64,000 nt of DNA, from NCBI GenBank assembly GCA_002709075.1, contig PAPV01000005.1, forward strand, positions 25,989 through 89,988. The letters are read 5' to 3'. Shown here one piece after another: positions 46,641-55,771 of this stretch. The notes below the pieces were generated by a model. That model was not told the DNA's origin, ran no database searches, and was given only the letters and a program-made list of their open reading frames with translations. Position numbers and translations under genes: made by a program. Source of the DNA: Rhodospirillaceae bacterium (GTDB lineage: Bacteria > Pseudomonadota > Alphaproteobacteria > MPNO01 > UBA2964). Each line of letters starts with the position of its first letter. Positions within the stretch are counted from its first letter, which is position 1.

Positions 46641-47960
46641 ATGAATAAAGTTAAGTTTTTTGTAACGGGTGCGTTAGCGGTATTATTATCTTTTGGTGCT
46701 ATGGTTGGCACTGCTAGCGCAGAAGGAGTTAAGGAATTTTATAAAGGCAAACGCCTAAAAATGATTGTTGGTTCGGGAGCTGGGGGTGGTTACGATGCTT
46801 TTTCACGGCTTGTTGCACGCCATATCGGTAATTTTATTCCCGGCAATCCAACAATGATTGTACAAAATATGCCGGGAGCTGGCGGTATAAAAGCAGCTAA
46901 TTATATGGAGAACGTAGCACCTAAAGATGGTACAGTAGTGGGAGGCATGCAACGTTCAGTAGTTCTTGTTCAATTGATGGGTCAAAAAGGGCCAAAATTT
47001 CAATCTGCAAAGCTTCTTTGGCTTGGAAGTCTTGCAAAAGAAGCTGGTGTTTGTGCGATGGCGTCGAGAACAGGGATAACCCGATTGAATCAAGCACGGA
47101 ACTCATCCAAAGCGTTTGCGATGGGGGGCTCGGGCCAAAACTCTACCGAATTCTGGCCCGCTCTCCTACGTAATACAATGGGGTTGAACTACAAACTTAT
47201 AAGGGGATATCCATCAACGGCTCAGATCCATCTCGCAATTGCAAAAGGTGAACTTGATGGTATCTGTCAGTCTTGGGCATCATTTAAAGATCAAGCAAAT
47301 CAAATGCTTAAAGATAAAACGATAACGCCAATTGTACAAATTTCTCTTCATAATGATAAAGAAATGACAAAGTTGGGGGTCCCTTTGTTAAGTGACTATC
47401 TTGCAAAAGAAAATCTGGTTAAGGGTCAAACCCTTGATGATGTAAGATTATTTTTCCAATTAACTGTCATCCCACCATTGATGGGTAGGCCATTTGCAAT
47501 GGCATCCGGGCTTCCCTCTGATCGAGGTCAAGCAATGAAGACTGCTTTTGAAGCGATGGCTAAAGATAAGAAATTTTTATCTGATGCAAAACGTATCAAG
47601 AGAAAAATTGAACTCGTTTCAGGAGATGAAATTCAAAAGATAATTTCTTCCCTCTCTAAAACCCCTCCAGCTAAGCTAGCAGCATTGAAGGAGATGTTTA
47701 AGTTTACTGGCCCGGTTGAAAAGGTAGTTCTTCCAATCATTGTAGAGGGCGGTAAAGTGCTGAAAATAAAGCGTAAAGGGCGCCGCATAACCATTGATTT
47801 TAAGGGTAAAAAACGTCGAGCGAACGTGTCTGGAAAAAGAACAAAAGTCTTTGTCGATGGTAAAAAAGTTAAAAGAAAGGCTGTTAAAGTTGGTATGACT
47901 TGTAACTTTCATTACTATGGACATAAAACAACGGCTAAGAAGATTGATTGTAAAAGTTAA
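46641..47960 (+). CDS. Bug/TctC-type periplasmic binding protein with a basic C-terminal extension
   Basis: A 439-residue secreted solute-binding protein of the tripartite tricarboxylate transporter family. The signal peptide is residues 1-27 (VKFFVTGALAVLLSFGAM, cut after TASA). The binding domain starts FYKGKRLKMIVGSGAGGGYD and has IVQNMPGAGGIKAANYM and MGGSGQNSTEFWPA; it ends around residue 365. The final ~70 residues are very rich in Lys/Arg (such as KIKRKGRRITIDFKGKKRR and VFVDGKKVKRKAVK), with two Cys near the end, and are not part of the normal ~325-residue family. No TctA/TctB membrane genes are in the window. A strong terminator follows. Confidence 0.85.
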   Translation: MNKVKFFVTGALAVLLSFGAMVGTASAEGVKEFYKGKRLKMIVGSGAGGGYDAFSRLVARHIGNFIPGNPTMIVQNMPGAGGIKAANYMENVAPKDGTVVGGMQRSVVLVQLMGQKGPKFQSAKLLWLGSLAKEAGVCAMASRTGITRLNQARNSSKAFAMGGSGQNSTEFWPALLRNTMGLNYKLIRGYPSTAQIHLAIAKGELDGICQSWASFKDQANQMLKDKTITPIVQISLHNDKEMTKLGVPLLSDYLAKENLVKGQTLDDVRLFFQLTVIPPLMGRPFAMASGLPSDRGQAMKTAFEAMAKDKKFLSDAKRIKRKIELVSGDEIQKIISSLSKTPPAKLAALKEMFKFTGPVEKVVLPIIVEGGKVLKIKRKGRRITIDFKGKKRRANVSGKRTKVFVDGKKVKRKAVKVGMTCNFHYYGHKTTAKKIDCKS

Positions 47961-47966
47961 AAATAA

Positions 47967-47997
47967 AAAAACCCCGGGATCTAATCCCGGGGTTTTT
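47967..47997. terminator. Strong bidirectional terminator
   Basis: A 14-bp perfect stem (AAAAACCCCGGGAT / ATCCCGGGGTTTTT) with a CTA loop, lying between the stops of the binding-protein gene (rightward) and the cupin gene (leftward). A-tract and T-tract flank the GC core, so it can work in both directions. Confidence 0.95.
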
Positions 47998-48019
47998 GTT
48001 TAATTTCTTTTATCCATTC

Positions 48020-48553
48020 CTAGAGCCGCCCTCCGACATTCACAGAATTTTTATCGAGATTAAACCTATTGGTCGGGATTGTGTCGAGATCAGTTCCTGT
48101 TACTCTCACAAACCTTGCACCATCAGGAAAATGAATTGAATGAATGTCTCCAATATCAAATTTACCTGCCATTCCGACATTTAGTCGAAACGTCTCTTTT
48201 TCTTCCAGATTAGCAAAACCTTCCTTAGTGCCATCATCTTTTCTTTTCCAAATTGTCATATCTGTCCATTCAGCAGCCTGTCCATAAACAGCCCATGATC
48301 TTCCATGATCGTGTGGCGGCCCTTTCTTGCCCTCGGAATACACATGCACCAATACATTAAAATGAGTTTCTTCATCTCTATAAATAGTTCGTATCCCGGT
48401 CTTAGCCGATGGACCGCATTCTGCTGCAATGAAATTGGGATTTGCCAGTAATCTCTCCAAATTATCCTTAATTTTTTCACGACCCTTTGGCCCAAGGTCA
48501 GCTTGCAGAATTTTTCTACTGTCCGTACAAAATTGAGAAAATTCATATGCCAT
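48020..48553 (-). CDS. Cupin-fold protein, cysteine dioxygenase-like
   Basis: A 177-residue protein with a single cupin core: VLVHVYSEGKKGPPHDHGRS near residue 87 gives the first metal motif (H.H with a downstream acidic residue), and FDIGDIHSIHFPDGARFVRV near 137 gives the second His. This layout resembles cysteine dioxygenase/thiol dioxygenases, but the family's Tyr-Cys cofactor cannot be confirmed. The N-terminal helix region resembles the CDO type I family. Substrate unknown; it stands alone. Confidence 0.7.
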   Translation of the reverse strand: MAYEFSQFCTDSRKILQADLGPKGREKIKDNLERLLANPNFIAAECGPSAKTGIRTIYRDEETHFNVLVHVYSEGKKGPPHDHGRSWAVYGQAAEWTDMTIWKRKDDGTKEGFANLEEKETFRLNVGMAGKFDIGDIHSIHFPDGARFVRVTGTDLDTIPTNRFNLDKNSVNVGGRL

Positions 48554-49238
48554 TCAACAACCCTTGATATTTCTTTAATAATAACGGCAAGAGTAGCCCG
48601 CTACCACCAAATTAAAAAGCACTTTTATTAAACTACTATTTTATGCATTCATGTCGAGCAATAATTAGTTTTCAAATTACTACGGGTGTTTTTAAATTTC
48701 CATTAACGAAAATTAGGGCAAAACCGTTTTTGGCTGGAAAACGAACGATAACTGATGGAATGGACACTATTTTGTTCTTCAGGTTAACCATACTTAGACC
48801 TGTCGCTCCGAATATGGTGATTTATTGTGAGGAGATTTTTTTCAGTTGAACCTATGAACCCTCTCTCAAATCATATTGGTTCTTTGTAATTAGCTAATGA
48901 TACAATTTATGGCTTTTTATGGCTTTCAGTATATGTGTTAACAAACTTTATTATTTGCGATGAAAACATTTAAAAGTCTGCGTTTTACAATTGCTGGTAT
49001 TAATGACATAAATCAAACTGCGGCGAGTGGTCTATTTGGTGGTGTAGAGTATTCGGTACTGGCCGAGCGGCTCGTCATAAGCGTATCCCTGGATATTTTG
49101 GTACCGAGGTCAGTGGATTTCCGATATAGTCTGCTTTGGTCCTCACAAGAGCCGTTTGCATCTTATTTATTAGTTGAAAAAATAAAAAAACTTGACCCCA
49201 GCAGTCTTAAAAAAATTAGCAGTGTTTTATGGATTGGT
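48554..49238. other. Long gap without a recognised gene
   Basis: About 685 bases. Two frames of 68 and 97 codons are open on the plus strand (48643-48849 and 48960-49253), but neither has a ribosome-binding site or recognisable similarity, and the second runs into the end of the opposite gene. It could hold old coding remnants; I cannot name one. Confidence 0.4.
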
Positions 49239-50246
49239 TTAATTATTCATTAATAAAACAACACGTCCGATTGATCTTCGAGATATAACATGATCCATGG
49301 CTTCTCTAAACATTTCAAGTGGATATTTTTCACATACTTTTGGTTTTATTTTTCCGCTTTCGCTCAAAACACAAAATTCATTCATAATTTGACGCACCAA
49401 ACACTCGGACTCATACCGAATGTCTTGTGGGCTCCAACCATAATAGGTTCCAAAATTTAGTCCAACTACAGAAATATTCTTTATAAGTATTATGTTTGTT
49501 AGCGCAGGTGCTGCTATACCACTACTAAAACCGATTGGGCAGATACGGCCTTCAAAGCTGATGCAGCGCAGTGATTGCTCAAATGTATGACCACCTACTG
49601 GATCGATAATCTTATCAACTCCTCTCCCACAAGTGATTTCGAGAACAAGGTCGCGAAACTTGTCTCTTGAAGTATTAATTACATGATCGGCGCCGTAAGC
49701 GCGCGCAACATCGAGTTTGTCTTCATTACTCGCGGTGGCAATAACTTCTGCACCTAGTATTTTCCCTAGTTCAATAGATGCGAGCCCCAGCGCTCCAGCT
49801 GCTCCATGAACCAGTAAAGTATCTCCGCTTCGTACGTCAAGAAGCCGAGGCCACGTAAGAGCCGCCTTTGCGGTAGCATACGAATTAAAATTTGTCGCTT
49901 GCGCAAAACTGATGGCATCTGTCAAATGATAGGTGTTTACTTCAAAAGAGACAGCTTCTTCAGCGTAGCCACCCCAATCCAGTGCAGCAAATACTCTATC
50001 CCCTGGTGAAAACTTTTTTACGCCACTGCCAATTTCCATTACTAAACCCGCACACTCTGTTCCGGGTGTAAATGGCAAAGGAGGCCTGCGTTGGTATTTT
50101 CCAGACACCACTAAGTTTGTTGCGAAACTGACTCCAGCTGCCTTAACCAATATTCTCAACTGGTTTGGCTTAAGTGGAGATCTATTCAGTTCCTCAATGG
50201 TTAGGGAATTAAAATCTGTGTATTTAGTAACCCAAAGTCCTCGCAT
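49239..50246 (-). CDS. NADPH:quinone oxidoreductase family protein (MDR type)
   Basis: A 335-residue zinc-independent MDR reductase, a paralogue of the gene at 33.3 kb. Motifs: GVSFATNLVVSGKYQ and FTPGTECAGLVMEIG in the catalytic domain, LLVHGAAGALGLASIELGK at the nucleotide site near residue 145, and KIIDPVGGHTFEQSL. It begins 8 bases after the acyl-CoA synthetase stop and forms an operon with it, so it may reduce an enoyl-CoA made downstream of that ligase. That role is inference. Confidence 0.87.
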   Translation of the reverse strand: MRGLWVTKYTDFNSLTIEELNRSPLKPNQLRILVKAAGVSFATNLVVSGKYQRRPPLPFTPGTECAGLVMEIGSGVKKFSPGDRVFAALDWGGYAEEAVSFEVNTYHLTDAISFAQATNFNSYATAKAALTWPRLLDVRSGDTLLVHGAAGALGLASIELGKILGAEVIATASNEDKLDVARAYGADHVINTSRDKFRDLVLEITCGRGVDKIIDPVGGHTFEQSLRCISFEGRICPIGFSSGIAAPALTNIILIKNISVVGLNFGTYYGWSPQDIRYESECLVRQIMNEFCVLSESGKIKPKVCEKYPLEMFREAMDHVISRRSIGRVVLLMNN

Positions 50247-50254
50247 GCAGAAAC

Positions 50255-51847
50255 TTAGATCCTATTTTTCCTTGTGATCCACATCTCCCTTAAATCTGGC
50301 CTCCGGACTTTACCCCGATCGTTCTTTGGTAGTTTATCAATAAAGAGGAATTCCTTCGGCATTCGATAGTCAGGTATTGTCATTGCGCAGTGTTTTTTTA
50401 TATCCTCTGCTGATAGTTTGTCCCCTTCACGAACTACAACGAATGCAACAATTTCCTCTCCATAAATATCGTCTGGTATACCTACCCCCGCTGCTTCATA
50501 AACCTTTGGATGCTGCATCATAACATTGTCAACTTCTACTGGAGAAATATTAACACCACCCCTTATAATTAAATCTTTGAGTCTTCCAGTGACCGTGATA
50601 AAGCCTTCTTCGTCCATTACAGCAAGATCCCCAAGGGGAACACGTTTTCCTTTTAAATTCTCCCAAACCCCATCAGCAGTCATTGAGGATTTTGCACATT
50701 GTGGTCCGCCAAGTGTCACCTCTCCCTCTTCGCCTTGTTTCACTGGAATTGAATTTTCATCGACCAATACGAATTCTTGATGTTTTGCTGGAGGCCCAAC
50801 TGTTCCGTATTTTTTTGCGTAGTGCCGGTTTCCACAAACCCAGCCACCTTCCGAACACCCAAAAAATTGAAGCAGATTAATCCCATATGTTTCTTCAAAT
50901 TGTTTCCATCGCTCCGGCGGCAAGGGTGCTGTTGAAGAACTCATCAACCTAAGTGTCGGGATATCCTTCGCTGTTACACCAGTAGGTCGATCTAAAAGCA
51001 TGTTAATTACTGTAGGAATCCCTGCAGAGAACGTAATATCATGCTCTTTGATCCAGTTAAAAAAGTTGCTATGAGAGAACCGTCGGGCAAAATGTAATGT
51101 GCACCCTGTTGCTAACCAGGGTATTAAAGATAAACCCTGAGCCGAATTCCATCCAAAAGAACGAAACTCTAGTGTTTTGTCATTTTCAGTAAGTCCGATT
51201 TGGTCAATTGTAGATAAACCAAAAGACCAATGTGCCAAATGGTCTATAAGAAAATTCTTAGGTTTGTCTGTTGTTCCCGATGTGCAAAAAATAGTAGCAT
51301 CATCCTCTTCATTATAGTCAATTTCACATTCAGGGAACTCAGCCAATTTTGAAATTTTGGAAAAGATATTTTCATCACTCGGGTTCTTGTTATCGTCTGA
51401 CCAGTTTGTAAACGAAAAACTCTCGATATCTATTCCTTTCGTCATTTGTACGATATCCAAATCAGCATCAAAAAAAGCCAGCTTGCAATCTAAATGGGTA
51501 AGTATTTCCGAAACATATGCAATGTTCATTTCTACGTTTGTTGGACAACACACAGCCCCGGCGCGCCAAATCCCCATCCACAAAATTAATTTTTCAATCC
51601 TTTCTTCAGAAAGAAGTGCGATGCGGTCCCCTTTATTTATACCTTGCTTATGGAGCCAGTTTGCAATCTTGTTTGCCCATTTGTGAAGCTGACCAAAGGA
51701 AATACCTTTCTCTTGGGTGAGGTCATATAGGGCACATTTATTTGGATCCCGATCTTTGTATTTTTCAAGTAATACGCTGACAGATTGAAATGGGATAGCG
51801 TAATCATGCTTTTCACCCGGGGCGGTGCCTCCAACTTTGGACGCCAT
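50255..51847 (-). CDS. AMP-dependent acyl-CoA synthetase with an altered P-loop
   Basis: A 530-residue ANL-superfamily ligase. The P-loop reads IFCTSGTTDKPKNFLIDH, with Asp-Lys where Gly-x normally stands in SGTTG.PKG, and Asn in place of the following Gly. Other motifs are normal: FFGCSEGGWVCG near the acyl site, GRLKDLIIRGGVNISPVEVD at the hinge, and PKNDRGKVRRPDL with the catalytic Lys. It activates an unknown carboxylate. It heads a two-gene operon with the quinone-reductase-like gene, behind a possible FNR-type box at 51967. Confidence 0.87.
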   Translation of the reverse strand: MASKVGGTAPGEKHDYAIPFQSVSVLLEKYKDRDPNKCALYDLTQEKGISFGQLHKWANKIANWLHKQGINKGDRIALLSEERIEKLILWMGIWRAGAVCCPTNVEMNIAYVSEILTHLDCKLAFFDADLDIVQMTKGIDIESFSFTNWSDDNKNPSDENIFSKISKLAEFPECEIDYNEEDDATIFCTSGTTDKPKNFLIDHLAHWSFGLSTIDQIGLTENDKTLEFRSFGWNSAQGLSLIPWLATGCTLHFARRFSHSNFFNWIKEHDITFSAGIPTVINMLLDRPTGVTAKDIPTLRLMSSSTAPLPPERWKQFEETYGINLLQFFGCSEGGWVCGNRHYAKKYGTVGPPAKHQEFVLVDENSIPVKQGEEGEVTLGGPQCAKSSMTADGVWENLKGKRVPLGDLAVMDEEGFITVTGRLKDLIIRGGVNISPVEVDNVMMQHPKVYEAAGVGIPDDIYGEEIVAFVVVREGDKLSAEDIKKHCAMTIPDYRMPKEFLFIDKLPKNDRGKVRRPDLREMWITRKNRI

Positions 51848-51966
51848 TCTTTATACTCCTAGTTTTAGAATTTCTGTTAAAAATTTTCTTCTTAAGAAAA
51901 AATTGGTCAAGACAAGCTTTATAACTCCATCGACAAACAAAAAATTAGTCATATTTACTTGTAAAT

Positions 51967-51980
51967 TTGATATTGATCAA
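51967..51980. promoter_or_regulatory. FNR/CRP-family binding-site consensus
   Basis: TTGATATTGATCAA matches the FNR consensus TTGAT-N4-ATCAA at every defined position. It lies 120 bases upstream of the acyl-CoA synthetase start. Oxygen- or NO-dependent control by an FNR/DNR-type regulator is inferred; a chance match in AT-rich DNA is possible. Confidence 0.45.
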
Positions 51981-51984
51981 AACT

Positions 51985-52004
51985 TTGTAAGGTAAATTTT
52001 ACAA
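51985..52004. promoter_or_regulatory. Inverted repeat, possible operator
   Basis: TTGTAA (51985-51990) and TTACAA (51999-52004) are separated by eight bases, immediately beside the FNR-type palindrome. The layout suits a dimeric repressor such as a TetR- or GntR-family protein. No regulator gene is nearby. Confidence 0.3.
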
Positions 52005-52162
52005 GGAATTTTACTAAAAAAACCGATAGGCCCCCATCATATAAGAATTACTGTGTTGGCGTATAAAGTTAATTACTAATCTATTTTATCGGAAACATGC
52101 TTGGACCGCAATTCTCCAATAGCAAAGTATCAATGCAGGTCTTAAGTTTCGCAAATGATCAA

Positions 52163-55100
52163 TTATTGAGAGCCGAATCCTCCACCGCCCGGAGTTTCAA
52201 TTACAATTGTTTCTCCTGCGAGAAGAGATTTTGAATCGTTTCCGCCCATCTCTTCGCGTTTTCCATCACGGCGAATAATGTAATTTTTACCAATTTTCCC
52301 AGCCTTTCCGCCAGAAATTCCATAAGGAGGTATTCTGCGATGTCCTGAAAGTATTGAGGCAGTCATGTCTTCAAGAAATTTGACCCTTCTCATAACGCCA
52401 GAACCACCCGAGAACTGTCCTTTTCCACCTGAGCCTTTGCGAATACAAAATTCTTCAAGTAATACCGGAAACCGGAACTCTAAAACCTCCGGATCTGTTA
52501 AACGTGTGTTTGTCATGTTTGTGTGTACTGCATCAACTCCATCGAAGTTTGGACCAGCACCTGACCCCCCACAAATGGTCTCGTAATATTGATGATTTTT
52601 ATTTCCAAAAGTAAAATTGTTCATGGTGCCTTGAGCTGCTGCCATAACTCCGAGGGCTCCAAATAATGTGTCTGTAATGGCTTGCGATGTCTCTACGTTT
52701 CCGGCCACAACTGCAGCTGGGTAAGCGGGATTTAGCATTGATCCCTCAGGTATAATTATTTTAAGAGGTTTTAAACAGCCTGCGTTAAGGGGAATGTCAT
52801 CTTCAACTAAGGTTCTAAAAACATACAATGTCGCAGCAATACATATAGCACTTGGCGCGTTAAAATTATTTTTTTGTTGTTCAGACGTGCCGCTAAAATC
52901 GACTATTGCTTCGCGTTTTAATTGGTTAACACTTATATTAACACAAATTTTCGCTCCAAAATCCATTTCGTACATAAAAGTGCCGTCTGTAAGCGTATCA
53001 ATTACACGCCTAACAGATTCTTCTGCATTGTCTTGAACATGTTGCATATAGGCCTTCACAACATCTAATCCAAAATGTTCAAGCATCTTATGCAATTCGT
53101 TTACACCTTTCTCATTTGCAGCTATTTGCGCTTTCAAGTCTCCCAAGTTGTGATGGAAATTGCGTGTAGGGTATCGGGCGTTAGAAAAAATATTTTCTAT
53201 CTCAGATTCTAAAATTCTACCCTCTGAAACAAGCTTGACGTTATCAAGCAATACACCCTCTTCATCAATATGCACTGAGTCTGGGGACATGGAGCCGGGA
53301 GTAATTCCACCTATCTCAGCGTGGTGTCCGCGTGACGCAACTGTAAATAATAATTTCCCAGAGACTTTTTCGAAAACCGGTGTAATGACTGTAACATCGG
53401 GCAAATGTGTGCCTCCGTTATATGGTGTGTTTAGCATAAAGACATCGCCAGGTTTAATGGTTCCTTTTCGTTCTCGAAGAACCGTCTTTACACTTTCACT
53501 CATTGAGCCAAGGTGCACAGGAATGTGTGGTGCATTGGCTACTAAATCGCCATTTGTATCAAAAATAGCACATGAGAAATCCAATCTCTCCTTAATATTC
53601 ACCGAATAGGATGTATTTTGCAGTACACCACCCATCTGTTCAGCGATGGACATAAAAAGATTATTAAATACTTCTAGCATCACTGGGTCAGCTTCTGTGT
53701 CAATGTTAACGCTGCTCGGTAAAGCAATGTAACGATCCATAATGAGGTGGTTTTTATTTGTAACTGTAGCGCACCAACCTGGTTCTACTACAGTTGTAGC
53801 GTTTGCTTCTATTAGAATTGCAGGACCATTAAGACTGGATCCCGGAACCATTTTTTCTCTATCGTAAACCGGTGTTTCATGGTGGTGGTCCCCACTAAAC
53901 ATTTTTACCGATGTTAACGCTTCAGGAAGATCCGCGGTTATATTCGATACGGAAGGGTCTTCAAGAGGATCTCCTGGAGCAATTACTTCCAGAGATAGAG
54001 CTTCTATAACATGTTTCTTGTCCGGCGAAATAAAGCCAAATTGTTGTTGATGAGCCCTCTCAAACGCCCGTGTCATTTTTTCTACACAATCGAAGTCAAT
54101 TACAAGAGCGTTGTCTGTACCCTCATAACGCAGATGTGCTTTTGCTGTGACCGTGAGGGTAGAAGTTTCGGCTCCTTGTTTGACCATTTCTCTACGTCCG
54201 TCTTTTTCCATTTCGGAGAGATGGGCTGCCAAATCAGGCACTATATTTGCATTAAGAATTTTCTCTACAGCGTATTCGCGCATTACACGTTGATCCGCAA
54301 GCCCCATGCCGAAGGCGGATAAAACGCCTGCAAATGGATGGACAAACACACGTTTCATACCAAGAACGTCTGCTACAAGACACGCGTGTTGACCACCAGC
54401 GCCGCCAAAACAGTTTAATGTGTATTCTGTGACGTCATACCCTCTTTGGACTGATATCTGTTTTATAGCGTTTGCCATATTTTCTACGGCTATGCGCAAA
54501 AACCCTTGTGCAACTTCTTCTGGAGTGGGTTTATCTTTAGAGCTTTCCTCTATGCTGTTTGCTAATTCGATAAATTTCCTGCGGACAACTTCTGAGTCCA
54601 TTGGTTGTTTCCCATCTGTTCCAAAGACATGTGGAAAGAAATCGGGTTGAATTTTTCCTAGCATTACGTTTGCATCCGTAACGGTCAGAGGCCCAGATCT
54701 TCTGTAACAGGCCGGTCCCGGATTAGCACCAGCAGAGTCCGGTCCAACCCGAAAACGGGAGCCATCAAAATGAAGAATAGAGCCGCCACCAGCGGCGACA
54801 GTGTGAATACGCATCATCGGCGCTCGCATCCGAACACCCGCAACGAGTGTCTCGAAGGCTCTCTCGTATTCTCCATTATAGTGCGCTACATCTGTGGAAG
54901 TGCCGCCCATATCAAAACCAATTATTTTATCAAATCCAGCCATGGCAGCTGTTCTGACAGCGCCGACGATACCGCCGGCTGGACCAGAGAGGATACTATC
55001 TTTGCCTTGAAAAAACCGAGCATCCGTTAAACCACCATTTGATTGCATAAACATTAAACGGCTTTGTCCTAAATGCTCGGACACCTGTCTGACATAGCGC

Positions 55101-55771
55101 CTTAATATCGGAGTTACATAAGCATCTACGACAGTCGTGTCACCACGGCCGACAAATTTCATTAACGGGCTTACTTCATGGCTAATTGATACTTGTTTAA
55201 ATCCAATGTTTCGAGCTATTTCTGAAACAATTTTTTCATGAGCATGATATCGGTAACCATGCATGAAGACGATAGCTACGGAGCGGAATCCTCTATCAAA
55301 TGCTGACTGAAGAGATTTTTCGGCTTCATTCAAATCTACTGGAATTAGCTCTTCTCCGTCCGCCGACACTCGTTCGGTTATTTCAATAACATTTTCATAT
55401 AAAAGCTCTGAAAGTTCTATCTTCCGGGCAAAAATGTTTGGTCGGTTCTGATAACCAATACGCAACTGATCCGCAAATCCCTTGGTTACTGCTAAGAGGG
55501 TTCTATCTCCTTTTCTCTCCAATAAAGCATTGGTTGCGACCGTTGTTCCCATTTTTACAGCTTCAATTTTTTGTGCTGGAATTGCTTCATCTTGTTGGGT
55601 CTGCAAAAAGTCGCGGATACCCTGTATTGCAGCGTCAGAATATCTTTCCGGGTTTTCAGAGAGCAACTTATGTGTTTTCAATGATCCATCTGGAAGTCGA
55701 GCTACTAGGTCTGTGAAGGTGCCTCCTCTGTCAATCCAGAATTGCCAACGGTCTAATGAAGTTTCGGCCAT
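52163..55771 (-). CDS. Fused hydantoinase/oxoprolinase (HyuA-HyuB), 5-oxoprolinase-like
   Basis: About 1202 residues joining HyuA and HyuB domains, as in ATP-dependent 5-oxoprolinase. HyuA part: FWIDRGGTFTDLVARLPDG at the start, KMGTTVATNALLERKGD, GLTDARFFQGKDSILSGPAG and IIGFDMGGTSTDVAHYNG; HyuB part begins near residue 690 (DPVMLEVFNNLFMSIAEQMG) and has RGHHAEIGGITPGSMSP and a C-terminal ETPGGGGFG. The reaction may be ATP-driven opening of 5-oxoproline, hydantoin or a related lactam. An earlier in-frame ATG at 55786 is also possible. Stands alone upstream of a decayed region. Confidence 0.93.
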   Translation of the reverse strand: MAETSLDRWQFWIDRGGTFTDLVARLPDGSLKTHKLLSENPERYSDAAIQGIRDFLQTQQDEAIPAQKIEAVKMGTTVATNALLERKGDRTLLAVTKGFADQLRIGYQNRPNIFARKIELSELLYENVIEITERVSADGEELIPVDLNEAEKSLQSAFDRGFRSVAIVFMHGYRYHAHEKIVSEIARNIGFKQVSISHEVSPLMKFVGRGDTTVVDAYVTPILRRYVRQVSEHLGQSRLMFMQSNGGLTDARFFQGKDSILSGPAGGIVGAVRTAAMAGFDKIIGFDMGGTSTDVAHYNGEYERAFETLVAGVRMRAPMMRIHTVAAGGGSILHFDGSRFRVGPDSAGANPGPACYRRSGPLTVTDANVMLGKIQPDFFPHVFGTDGKQPMDSEVVRRKFIELANSIEESSKDKPTPEEVAQGFLRIAVENMANAIKQISVQRGYDVTEYTLNCFGGAGGQHACLVADVLGMKRVFVHPFAGVLSAFGMGLADQRVMREYAVEKILNANIVPDLAAHLSEMEKDGRREMVKQGAETSTLTVTAKAHLRYEGTDNALVIDFDCVEKMTRAFERAHQQQFGFISPDKKHVIEALSLEVIAPGDPLEDPSVSNITADLPEALTSVKMFSGDHHHETPVYDREKMVPGSSLNGPAILIEANATTVVEPGWCATVTNKNHLIMDRYIALPSSVNIDTEADPVMLEVFNNLFMSIAEQMGGVLQNTSYSVNIKERLDFSCAIFDTNGDLVANAPHIPVHLGSMSESVKTVLRERKGTIKPGDVFMLNTPYNGGTHLPDVTVITPVFEKVSGKLLFTVASRGHHAEIGGITPGSMSPDSVHIDEEGVLLDNVKLVSEGRILESEIENIFSNARYPTRNFHHNLGDLKAQIAANEKGVNELHKMLEHFGLDVVKAYMQHVQDNAEESVRRVIDTLTDGTFMYEMDFGAKICVNISVNQLKREAIVDFSGTSEQQKNNFNAPSAICIAATLYVFRTLVEDDIPLNAGCLKPLKIIIPEGSMLNPAYPAAVVAGNVETSQAITDTLFGALGVMAAAQGTMNNFTFGNKNHQYYETICGGSGAGPNFDGVDAVHTNMTNTRLTDPEVLEFRFPVLLEEFCIRKGSGGKGQFSGGSGVMRRVKFLEDMTASILSGHRRIPPYGISGGKAGKIGKNYIIRRDGKREEMGGNDSKSLLAGETIVIETPGGGGFGSQ

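Larger units (their letters stand above)
51848..52162. other. Regulatory gap upstream of the acyl-CoA synthetase operon
   Basis: 315 bases between the co-oriented hydantoinase gene stop and the ligase gene start. It contains the FNR-type palindrome and an adjacent inverted repeat described separately. No gene is seen. Confidence 0.4.

Noticed and set aside
48960..49253. 97-codon frame that might be a regulator remnant
   Set aside because: No recognisable domain, no ribosome-binding site, and it ends inside the opposite quinone reductase gene.
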